A stretch of DNA of 64,000 bases from Ricinus communis (Eukaryota > Streptophyta > Magnoliopsida > Malpighiales > Euphorbiaceae). Both the position numbers and the translations under genes were made by a program. Of this stretch, positions 46,630-59,300 are shown piece by piece. How positions within the stretch are numbered: the first letter of the stretch is position 1; each line of letters starts with the position of its first letter. The stretch spans positions 32,151,159 through 32,215,158 of the forward strand of contig NC_063257.1 in the NCBI RefSeq assembly GCF_019578655.1, written 5' to 3'. Under the pieces are notes generated by a model. That model did no database searches and was not told where the DNA came from. It was given only the letters and a program-made list of their open reading frames with translations.

Positions 46630-49600
46630 CCCCTCTTACGGGGTATTTTCTTATATTAACAAAAATACCATTTTTTTGGGGTTGTTTTCTCATGTTGAAA
46701 GATATACCCTCTTACGTGGTTGTTTTCTAATATTAACAAATATACCCTTCTTACGGGATTGTTTTCTCATGTTGAAAGATATACACCTCTTACGGGGTTG
46801 TTTTCTCATATTAACAAAAATACTAGTTTTTTTGGGATTGTTTTCTCATATTGAAAGATATACCACTCTTACAGTGTTTTCTCATATTAACAAAAATACC
46901 ATTTTTTTGGGGTTGTTTTCTCATGTTGAAAGATATACCCATCTTACGGGGTTGTTTTCTAATATTGACAAACATACCCATCTTACGGGGTTGTTTTCTC
47001 ATATTGACAAAGATACCACTTTTTAGGGTTGTTTTCTCATGTTGAAAGATATACCCTCTTACGGGATTCTTTTATAATATTCACAAATATAACCCTCTTA
47101 CGTGGTTGTTTTCTCATATTGATAAATATATTACTTTTTTGGGGTTATTCTTTCATGTTGAAAGATATGCCCCTTTTACGTGGTTGTTTTCCAATATTGA
47201 CAAATATACGCTTCTTACGGGGTTGTTTTCTCATATTGACAAACCTACCACTTTTTTGGGGTTGTTTTCTCATGTTGAAAGACATGCCCATCTTACAGAG
47301 TTGTTCTCTAATATTGCCAAATATACCACTTTTTTGGGGTTGTTTTCTCATGTTGAAAAATATACGTTTCTTACGGGGTTGTTTTCAAATATTGACAAAT
47401 AAACTACTTTTTTGCGGTTGTTTTCTCATGTCTAAAGATATACCCCTCTTCTAGGGTTGTTTTCTCAGATTGACAAACATATCACTTTTTTGGAATTGTT
47501 TTCTCATGTTGAAAGATATACTTCTCTTACGGGGTTATTTTTTAATATTAATAAATATACCCCTCTTACGTGGTTGTTTTCTCATATTGATAAATATATC
47601 ACTTTTTTGGGATTGTTTTGTCATGTTGAAACATATGCCCCTCTTACGGGGTTGTTTTCTCATATTGACAAATATACGTCTTTTTTGAGATTGTTTTCTC
47701 ATGTTGAAAGATATACCCATCTTATGGGGTTATTTTCTCATATTAACAAAAATACCATTTTTTTGGGGTTGATTTCTCATTTAGAAAGATATACCCATCT
47801 TACGGGGTTGTTTTCTAATATTGAAAAATATACCCTCCTACCCGGGTTGTTTTCTCATATTGACAAATATACCACTTTTTGGGATTGTTTTCTCATGTTG
47901 AAAGATATACCCCTCTTACGGGGTTGTTTTCAAATTTTGAAAAATATACCCATCTTACGGGTTTGTTTTCTCATATTGACAAATATACCACTTTTTTGGG
48001 GTTGTTTTCTCATGCTGAAAGATATACCCCTCTTACGAGGTTGTTTTCTAATATTGACAAATGTACCACTTTTTTGGGATTATTTTCTCATGTTGAAAGA
48101 TATACCCTTGTTACGGGGTTGTTTTCTCAGATTGTCTAATATACTAGTTTTTTAGGATTGTTTTCTCATGTTGAAAGATATACCCCTCTTACGGGGTTGT
48201 TTTTAAATATTGACAAATATACTACATTTTTAGGGTTGTTTTCTCATGTCGAAAGATATACCACTCTTACGGGGTTGTTTTCTCAGATTGACAAACATAC
48301 TAGTTTTTTGGAATTGTTTTCTCATGTTGAAAGATATAATCCTCTTACGGGGTTGTCTTCTAATATTAATAAATATACCCATCTTACAGGGTTGTTTTCT
48401 CATATTGATAAATATATCACTTTTTTGGGATTGTTTTCTCATGTTGAAAGACATGCTGGTCTTACGGGGTTGTTTTCTGATATTGACAAATATACCTCTT
48501 TTTTGGGATTATTTTCTCGTGTTGAATGATATACCCCTCTTACAGTGTTGTTTTCTCATATTAACAAAAATATCATTTTTTTGGAGTTGTTTTCTCATGT
48601 TGAAAGATATACCCCTCTTACAGGATTGTTTTCTAATATTGACAAATATACCCTTCATACGGGGTTATTTTCTCATATTGAAAAATATACCACTTTTTTC
48701 GGATTGTTTTCTTATGTTGAAAGATATGCCCATCTTACAGAGTTGTTATATAATATCGACAAATATACTACTGTTTTAGGGTTGTTTTCTCATGTTGAAA
48801 GATATCCCCATCTTATGGAGTTGTTTTCTAATATTGACAAATATACCACTTTTTTGGGGTTATTTTCTCCTGTTGAAAGATATACCCCTCTTACGGGGTT
48901 ATTTTCTCATATTAACAAAAATACCATTTTTTTAGGGTTGTTTTCTCATGTTGAAAGATATACCCCTCTTACGTGGTTGTTTTCTAATATTAACAAATAT
49001 ACCCTTCTTACGGGATTGTTTTCTCACGTTGAAAGATATACACCTCTTACGGGGTTGTTTTCTCATATTAACTAAAATACTAGTTTTTTGGGATTGTTTT
49101 CTCATATTTAAAGATATACCACTCTTACAGTGTTTTCTCATATTAACAAAAATACCATTTTTTTGGGGTTGTTTTCTAATGTTGAAAGATATACCCATCT
49201 TACGGGGTTGTTTTCTAATATTGACAAACATACCCATCTTACGGGGTTGTTTTCTCATATTGACAAAGATACCACTTTTTTAGGGTTGTTTTCTCATGTT
49301 GAAAGATATACCCCTCTTACGAGATTCTTTTATAATATTCACAAATATAACCCTCTTACGGGGTTGTTTTCTCATATTGATAAATATATTACTTTTTTGG
49401 GGTTATTCTCTCATGTTGAAAGATATGCCCCTCTTACGTGGTTGTTTTCTAATATTGACAAATACACGCTTCTTACAGGGTTATTTTCTCATATTGACAA
49501 ACCTACCACTTTTTTGGGGTTGTTTTCTCATGTTGAAAGACATGCCCATCTTATAGTATTGTTCTCTAATATTGCCAAATATACCACTTTTTTGGGGTTG

Positions 49601-51140
49601 TTTTCTCATGTTGAAAAATATACCTTTCTTACGGGGTTGTTTTCAAATATTGACAAATAAACTATTTTTTTGCGGTTGTTTTCTCATGTATAAAGATATA
49701 CCCCTCTTCTAGGGTTGTTTTCTCAGATTGACAAACATATCACTTTTTTGGAATTGTTTTCTCATGTTGAAAGATATACTTCTCTTACGGGGTTATCTTT
49801 TAATATTAATAAATATACCCCTCTTACGTGGTTGTTTTCTCATATTGATAAATATATCACTTTTTTGGGATTGTTTTGTCATGTTGAAAGATATGCCCCT
49901 CTTACGGGGTTGTTTTCTCATATTGACAAATATACGTCTTTTTTGAGATTGTTTTCTCATGTTGAAAGATATACCCATCTTATGGGGTTATTTTCTCATA
50001 TTAACAAAAATACCATTTTTTTGGGGTTGATTTCTCATTTAGAAAGATATACCCATCTTACGGGGTTGTTTTCTAATATTGAAAAATATACCCCCTCTTA
50101 CTGGGTTGTTTTCTCATATTGACAAATATACCACTTTTTTGGGATTGTTTTCTCATGTTGAAAGATATACCCCTCTTACGGGGTTGTTTTCAAATTTTGA
50201 AAAATATACCCATCTTACGGGTTTGTTTTCTCATATTGACAAATATACCACTTTTTTGGGGTTGTTTTCTCATGTTGAAAGATATACCCCTCTTACGAGG
50301 TTGTTTTCTAATATTGACAAATGTACCACTTTTTTGGGATTATTTTCTCATGTTGAAAGATATACCCTTGTTACGGGGTTGTTTTCTCAGATTGTCTAAT
50401 ATACTAGTTTTTTAGGATTGTTTTCTCATGTTGAAAGATATACCCCTCTTACGGGGTTGTTTTCAAATATTGACAAATACACTACATTTTTAGGGTTGTT
50501 TTCTCATGTCGAAAGATATACCCCTCTTACGGGGTTGTTTTCTCAGATTGACAAACATACTAGTTTTTTGGAATTGTTTTCTCATGTTGAAAGATATAAT
50601 TCTCTTACGGTGTTGTCTTCTAATATTAATAAATATACCCATCTTACAGGGTTGTTTTCTCATATTGATAAATATATCACTTTTTTGGGATTGTTTTCTC
50701 ATGTTGAAAGATATGCTCCTCTTACGGGGTTGTTTTCTCATATTGACAAATATACCTCTTTTTTGGGGTTGTTTTCTCGTGTTGAAAGATATACCCCTCT
50801 TACAGTGTTGTTTTCTCATACTAACAAAAATATCATTTTTTTGGAGTTGTTTTCTCATGTTGAAAGATATACCCCTCTTACGGGATTGTTTTCTAATATT
50901 GACAAATATACCCTTCATACGGGGTTATTTTCTCATATTGACAAATATACCACTTTTTTCGGATTGTTTTCTTATGTTGAAAGATATGCCCATCTTACAG
51001 AGTTGTTCTCTAATATCGACAAATATACTACTGTTTTAGGGTTGTTTTCTCATGTTGAAAGATATACCCATCTTATGGAGTTGTTTTCTAATATTGACAA
51101 ATATACTACTTTTTTGGGGTTATTTTCTCCTGTTAAAAGA
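46630..51140. repeat. 2.26-kb higher-order repeat, two tandem copies
   Basis: Copy 1 is about 46.63-48.88 kb and copy 2 about 48.89-51.14 kb, with a constant offset near 2258 bases (58 monomers). Landmarks are CTTACAGTGTTTTCTCATAT at 46868 and 49126; AACCTACCACTTTTTTGG at about 47243 and 49500; and TCTTCTAGGGTTGTTTTC at about 47451 and 49709. Confidence 0.8.
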
Positions 51141-54100
51141 TATACCCCACTTACGGGGTTGTTTACTAATATTAACAAATATACCCCTCTTACGGGGTTG
51201 TTTTCTCTCATATTGACAAGAATAACACTTTTTGGGTTGCTTTCTCATGTTGAAAGATATAACCATCTTACGGGGTTGTTTTGTCATGTTGAAAGATATA
51301 CTCCTGCTTACGGGGTTGTTTTCTAATTTTAACAAATATATCCCTCTTACGGGGTTGTTTTCTCATGTTGACAAATATACCACTTTTTTGGGTTGTTTTC
51401 TCATGTTGAAAGATATACCACTCTTACAGGACTGTTTTCTCATATTGACAAATATACCACTTTTTGGGGTTGTTTTCTCATGATGAAAGATATACCTATC
51501 TTACGGGGTTATTTTCTAATATTGACAAATATACCACTTTTTTGGGTTGTTTTCTCATGTTGAAAGATATACCCCTCTTACGAGGTTGTTTTCTCATATT
51601 GATCAAATACCAATTTTCTAGGGTTGTTTTCTCATGTTGAAAGATATACCCCTCTTACGTGGTTATTTTCTAATATTGACAAATATACCACTTTTTTAGG
51701 GTTGTTTTCTCATGTTGAAAGATATACCCCTCTTATGGGGTTTTTTTCTTATATTGACAAATAAACCTCTTTTTTGAGGTTGTTTTCTGATGAAAGATAT
51801 ACCCCTCTTACGGGGTTGTTTTCTAATATTAACAAATATACCCCACTTACGGGGTTGTTTTCTCATATTGACAAATATACCACTTTTTTGGGATTATTTT
51901 CTCATGTTGAAAGATATACCCTCTTACGGGGTTGTTTTCTGATATTAACAAAAATACCATTTTTTTGGGATTGTTATCTCATGTTGAAAGATTTACCCCT
52001 CTTACGGGGTTATTTTCTCATATTGACTAATATACCAGTTTTTTGGGATTGTTTTCTCATGTTGAAAGATATACTACTCTTACGGGGTTATTTTCTCATA
52101 TTGACAAATATACCACTTTTTTAGGATTGTTTTCTCATGTTGAATGATATACCCCTCTTACGGGGTTCTTTTCTAATATTAACAAATATACCCCTCTTAC
52201 GGGGTTGTTGTTTCATATTGACAAAAATAACACTTTTTTGGGGTTGTTTTCTCAAGTAGGAAGATATACCACTCTTACGGGGTTGTTTTTTCATCTTGAC
52301 AAAAATAACATATTTTTGGGGTTGTTTCCTCATGTTGAAAGATATAACCCTTCTTACTGGGTTGTTTTCTAGTATTAACAAATATACCTCTCTTTCGGGG
52401 TTGTTTTCTCATCTTAACAAATATACCACTTTTTTGGGATTGTTTTCTCATGTTCAAAGATATACCCCTTTTACGGGTTTATTTTCTCATATTGACAAAC
52501 ATACCACTTTTTGGAATTGTTTTGTCATATTGAAAGACATACCCCTCTTACGAGTTTTTTCTAATATTTACAATTATACCCATCTTACAAGGTTGTTTTC
52601 TCATATTGACAAATATACCACTTTTTGGGATTGTTTTCTCACGTTGAAATATATACCCCTCTTACGGGGCTGTTTTCTCATATTGACATAAATACCACTT
52701 TTTTAGGGTTGTTTTCTCGTGTTGAAAGATATACCCATCTTACGGGGTTGTTTTCTCGTATTGAAAAATATACCACTTTTTTGGGGTTGTTTTCTCATGT
52801 TGAAAGATATACCCCTCTTCGGGGTTGTTTTCTCGTATTGAAATATATACCACTTTTTTGGGTTGTTTCTCATGGTGAAAGATATACCTATCCTACGGGT
52901 TTGTTTTCAAATATTGAAAAATATACCACAATTTTGGGTTGTTTTCTCATATCGAAAGATATACCCCTCTTACGAGGTTGTTTTCTCATATTGACAAAAA
53001 TACCGCTTTTTTGGGGTTGTTCTCTCATGTTGAAAGATATACCACTCTTTTGGGGTTGTTTTCTTATGCTAAAAGATATACCCCCCTTACGGGGTTGTTT
53101 TCTAATATTGACAAATGTACCCCTTTTTTGGGGTTATTTTCTCATGTTGAAAGATAGACCCCTCTTACGGGGTTGTTTTCTTATATTGACAAATGTACCA
53201 CTTTTTTGGGATTGTCTTTCTTTGTTGAAAGATATACCCTTCTTACGGGGTTGTTTTTTCATATTAACAAATATACCACTTTTTGGAATTGTTTTCTCCT
53301 GTTGAAAGATATACTCCTCCTACGGGTTGTGTTCTCATATTGACAAATGCAACACATTTTTAGGGTTGTTTTCTCAAGTTGAAAGATATACCCATCTTAC
53401 GGGTTTGTCTTCTAATATTGACAAATATACCACTTTTTTGGGGATGTTTTCTCATGTTGAAAGATATACCCCTCTTACGGTGTTGTTTTCTCATATTGAC
53501 AAATATACCAGTTTTTTGGGGATGTTTTCTCATGTTCAAAGATATACCCCTCTTACGGGGTTGTTTTCTCATATTAACAAAAATAACAAATTTTTGGGTT
53601 TATTTCTCATGTTGAAAGATATACCCATCTTATGTGGTTGTTTTCTAATATTGACAAAAATACCACTTTTTTGGGGTTATTTTCTCATGCTGAAAGATAT
53701 ACCTATCTTACGGGGTTATTTTCTAATATTGGCAAATATGCCACTTTTTTGGGGTTGTTCTCTCATTTTGACAAAGATACCACTTTTTGGAAATTGTTTT
53801 CTCATGTTGAAAGATATACACCTCTTACGGGGTTGTTTTCTAATATTAACAAATATACCCCTCTTACGGGGTTGTTTTCTTATATTGACAAATATACTAT
53901 TTTTTTAGGTTGTTTTTTTCATGTTGAAAGATATACCCCTCTTACAGGTCTGTTTTCTCATATTGACAAAAATACCACTTTTTTGGGGTTGTATTCTCAT
54001 GTTGAAAGATATACCCTCTTACGGGGTTGTTTTCTCTTATTGATAAATATACCACTTTTTTGGGTTCTTTTCTCATATTGAAAGATATACCGAATTACGG

Positions 54101-54487
54101 GGTTGTTTCCTAATATTGACAAATGTTCCACTTTTTTGGGTTGTTTTCTCATGTTGAAAAATATACCCCTTTTAAAAGGTTGTTTTCTCATATTGACAAA
54201 AATACCCCTCCTATGGGGTTGTTTTCTCATATTGACAAAAATATACCACTTTTTTGGGATTGTTTTTTTATGCTGAAAGATATACCCCTCTTACAGGTTT
54301 GTCTTCTAATATTAACAAATAATCCCTTCTTACGGGGTTGTTTTCTCATATTTCAAAAATAACACTTTTTTGGGGTTATATTCTCATGTTGAAAGATATA
54401 CCCATCTTACGGGGTTCTTTTCTAATATTAACAAATATACCCCTTTTACGAGGTTATTTTCTAATATTGATAAATATAGCAATTTTT

Positions 54488-54987
54488 NNNNNNNNNNNNN
54501 NNNNNNNNNNNNNNNNNNNNNNNNNNNNNNNNNNNNNNNNNNNNNNNNNNNNNNNNNNNNNNNNNNNNNNNNNNNNNNNNNNNNNNNNNNNNNNNNNNNN
54601 NNNNNNNNNNNNNNNNNNNNNNNNNNNNNNNNNNNNNNNNNNNNNNNNNNNNNNNNNNNNNNNNNNNNNNNNNNNNNNNNNNNNNNNNNNNNNNNNNNNN
54701 NNNNNNNNNNNNNNNNNNNNNNNNNNNNNNNNNNNNNNNNNNNNNNNNNNNNNNNNNNNNNNNNNNNNNNNNNNNNNNNNNNNNNNNNNNNNNNNNNNNN
54801 NNNNNNNNNNNNNNNNNNNNNNNNNNNNNNNNNNNNNNNNNNNNNNNNNNNNNNNNNNNNNNNNNNNNNNNNNNNNNNNNNNNNNNNNNNNNNNNNNNNN
54901 NNNNNNNNNNNNNNNNNNNNNNNNNNNNNNNNNNNNNNNNNNNNNNNNNNNNNNNNNNNNNNNNNNNNNNNNNNNNNNNNNNNNNNN
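54488..54987. other. Assembly gap (500 N)
   Basis: Exactly 500 N within the satellite. The round number suggests a placeholder, so the true length of the missing satellite is unknown. Protein frames crossing it are meaningless. Confidence 0.98.
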
Positions 54988-56399
54988 ATTGACAAATATA
55001 CCACTTTTTTGTAATTGTTTTCTCATGTTGAAAGATATACCCCACATATGGGGTTGTTTTCTAATATTGACAAATGTACCCATCTTACAGGGTTGTTTTC
55101 TCATATTAAACAATATACCACTTTTCTAGAGTTGTTTTGTCATGTTAAAAGATATACACCTCTTACAAGATTGTTTTGTGATATTGACATTTATAACCCT
55201 CTTACGGGATTTTTTTCTAATATTGATAAATATACCAATTTTTTAGGGTTGTTTTTTATGTTGAAAGATATACCTTTCTGATGGTGTTGTTTTCTAATAT
55301 TGACAAATATACCACTCTTACGGGGTTGTTTTCTCATATTGACAAATACACCACTTTTTTGGGGTCGTTTTCTCATGTTTAAAGATATACCCCTCATACG
55401 GGGTTTCTTATGTTATTAAATACTATACCACTTCTCTCGGGTTGTTATATCATCTTGAAAGATATACCAATCTTACGGTCTTGTTTACTAATATTGACAA
55501 ATATACCCCTCTTACGGGGTTGTATTCTCATACTGATAAATATACCACTTTTTGGGGTTATTTTCTCATGTTGAAAGATGTACCCCTCTTACGGCATCGT
55601 TTTCTAATATTGACAAATATACTCCCTCTTACGGGGTTGTTTTCTAATATTGACAAATATACCCATCTTACGGGGTTGTTTTCTCATATTGACAAATATA
55701 CCACTTTTTTGGGGTTGTTTTCTCATGTTGAAAGATATACCCCTCATACGGCGTTGTTTGCTAATATTGACAAACACTCCTCTTATTGAGTTGTTTTCTC
55801 ATATTAAAAAATAGACCACTTTTTTGGGATTGTTTTCTCATGTTGAAAGACATACCCCTCTTACGTGGCTATTTTCTAATATTGAGAGATATACCCCTCT
55901 TATGGGTTGTTTTCTCATATTGACAAATATATTACATTTTCTGGGTTGTTTTCTTATCTTGAAAGATATACCTACTCACGGTGTTGTCTACTAATATTGA
56001 CAAATATACCCCTCTTACGGGGTTATTTTCTCATATTGATAAATTTACCACTTTTTGGGGTTGTCTTCTCATTTTGAAAGATATACCCCTCTTACGGCAT
56101 CGTAGTCTAGTATTGACAAATATACTCCTCTTACGGGGTTGTTTTCTAATATTGATAAATATACCCATCTTACAGGGTTATTTTCTTATATTGACAAATA
56201 TACCACTTTTTGGGGTTGTTTTCTCATGTTGAAAGATATAACCCTCTTACGGGGTTGTTTTCTCATATTAACAAATATACTACTTTTTCAGGGTTGTTTT
56301 CTTATGTTCAAAGATATACCCTTCTTACGGGGTATTTTCTAATATTGAAAAATATACCAATCTTACGGGGTTGTTTTCTCTTATTAAACAATATACCAC

Positions 56400-59300
56400 T
56401 TTTCTAGGGTTGTTTTCTCATGTTGAAAGATATACCCCACTTACGGGGTTGTTTTCTAATATTGACAAACATACCCCTCTCACGGGGTTGTTTTCTCATA
56501 TTAAACAATTTACCACTTTTCAGGGGTTGTTCTCTCATCTTGAAAGATATATTCCTCTTACGGGGTTATTTTCTAATATTGACAAATATACCCCTCTTAC
56601 GGGGTTGTTTTCTCATATTGACAAATATACCACTTTTTTGGGGTTGTTTAATCATGTTGAAATATATGTTGTCTTACGCGATTATTTTTTAATACTAACA
56701 AATATACCCCTCTTACGAGGTTGTTTTCTCATATTGACAAATATACCACTTTTTTGGGGTTATTTTCTCATGTTGAAAGACATACCCCTCTTACGGGGTT
56801 GTTTTATAATATTGATAAATATACCGTTCTTACGAGGTTGTTTTCTCATATTAAACAGTATAACACTTTTCTGGGGTTGTTTTCTTATGTTGAAATATAT
56901 ATTCCTCTTACGGGGTTGTTTTCTAATACTGACAAATATACCCCTCTTACGGGAATGTTTTCTCATATTGACAAATATACCACTTTTTTAGGGTTGTTTT
57001 CTCATGTTGAAATATATAACCGTCTTAAGTGATTTTTTTCTAATATTATTACATATACCCATCTTACGAGGTTCTTTTCATCATATTGACAAATATACGA
57101 CTTTTAAGGGGTTGTTTCTCATGTTGAAAGAGATACTCCTCTTACGTGGTTGTTTTCTAATATTGATAAATATACCCCTCTTACGGGGTTCTTTTATCGT
57201 ATTAAACAATATGCCACTTTTCTGGGGTAGTTTTCTCATGTTAAAAGATATAACCCTCTTACGGTGTTATTTTCTAATAATGACAAATATACCCCTCCTA
57301 CGGGGTTGTTTTATCATATTGACAAATATACCCCTCTTACGGGGTTGTTTTCTCATGTTGAAAGATATACCCCACTTACGGGGTTGTTTTCTAATATTGA
57401 CAAATATACCCATCTTACGGGATTATTTTCTCATATTAAACAATTTACCACTTTTCAGGGGTTGTTTTGTCATGTTGAAAGATATATTCCTCTTTTGTGG
57501 TAATTTTCTAATATTAACAGTATACCCCTCTTACGGGGTTTTCTCATATTGACAAATATACCTCTTTTTTGGGGTTGTTTTACCATGTTGAAATATAAAA
57601 CCGTCTTACGCGATTGTCTTTTAATACTAACAAATATACCCCTCTTACGAGGTTGTTTTCTCATATTGACAAATATACCACTTTTTTAGGGTTATTTTCT
57701 CATGTTGAAAGACAAACCCCTCTTACGGGGTTGTTTTATAATATTGATAAATATACCCTTTTTACGGGGTTGTTTTCTCATATTAAACAGTATAACACTT
57801 TTCTAGGGTTGTTTTCTCATGTTGAAATATATATTCCTCTTACGGGGTTGTTTTCTAATACTGACAAATATACCCCTCTTACGGGAATATTTTCTCATAT
57901 TGACAAATATACCACTTTTTTGGGGTTGTTTTCTCATGTTGAAATATATAACCGTCTTAAGCGAATTTTTTCTAATATTAATACATATGCCCATCTTACG
58001 AGGTTCTTTTCATCATATTGACAAATATACGACTTTTCTGGGGGTTGTTTTCTCATGTTGAAAGATATACTCCTCTTACGTGGTTGTTTTCTAATATTGA
58101 CAAACATACCCCTCTTACGGGGTTGTTTTCTCATATTAAACAATTTTTCACTTTTCAGGGGTTGTTCTCTCATCTTGAAAGATATATTCCTCTTACGGGG
58201 TTATTTTCTAATATTGACAAATATACCCCTCTTACAGTTATCATTGTTTCCTGTTGTCTCTCAAATGCCACTGTTATTTATAATATTGATAAATATACCC
58301 GTTCTTACGAGGTTGTTTTCTCATAAGCGATATAACACTTTTCCGGGATTGTTTTCTTATGTTGAAATATATTCCTCTTACAGGTTGTTTCTAATACTGA
58401 CAAGTATACCCCTCTTACGGGAATGTTTTCTCATATTGACAAATATACCACTTTTTTGGGGTTGTTTTCTCATGTTGAAATATATAACCGTCTTAAGTGA
58501 TTCTTTTCTAATATTATTACATATACCCATCTTACGAGGTTCTTTTCATCATATTGACAAATATACGACTTTTCTAGGGGTTGTTTTCTCATGTTGAAAG
58601 ATATACTCCTCTTACGTGGTTGTTTTCTAATATTGATAAATATACCCCTCTTACGGGGTTCTTTTATCATATTAAACAATATACCACTTTTCTGGGGTAG
58701 TTTTTTCATGTTAAAATATATAACCCTCTTACGGTGTTATTTTCTAATAATGACAAATATACTCCTTCTACGGGGTTGTTTTATCATATTGACAAATATA
58801 CGCCTCTTACGGGGTTGTTTTCTCATGTTGAAAGATATACCCCACTTACGGGGTTGTTTTCTAATATTGACAAATATACCCATCTTACGGGATTATTTTC
58901 TCATATTAAACAATTTACCACTTTTCAGGGGTTGTTTTGTCATGTTGAAAGATATATTCCTCTTTTGTTGTAATTTTCTAATATTAACAGTATACCCCTC
59001 TTACGGGGTTGTTTTCTCATATTGACAAATATACCTCCTTTTTGGGGTTGTTTTATCATGTTGAAATATAAAACCGTCTTACGCGATTGTCTTTTAATAC
59101 TAACAAATATACCCCTCTTACGAGGTTGTTTTCTCATATTGACAAATATACCACTTTTTGGGGTTATTTTCTCATGTTGAAAGATAAGCCCTCTTCTGGT
59201 TTGTTTTATAATATTGATAAATATACCCTTTTACGGGGTTGTTTTCTCATATTAAACGGTATAACACTTTTCTAGGGTTGTTTTCTCATGTTGAAATATA

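Larger units (their letters stand above)
31747..54487. repeat. 39-bp satellite array, left of gap (22.7 kb)
   Basis: Continuous tandem 39-bp monomers, about 580 copies. The main type can be written TTGTTTTCTCATGTTGAAAG + ATATACCCCTCTTACGGGG. A second type has CTAATATTAACAAATATAC and a third has CTCATATTGACAAATATACC + ACTTTTTTGGGG. Types alternate as dimers (78 bp) and trimers (117 bp) and are nested in higher-order repeats listed separately. Variants differ by point changes and one- or two-base indels. Long open frames (for example 36070-37281 and 33168-34325) encode 13-residue repeats such as [13 protein letters not shown] or [13 protein letters not shown]; they exist because the period is a multiple of three and are not called as genes. 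Confidence 0.97.
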
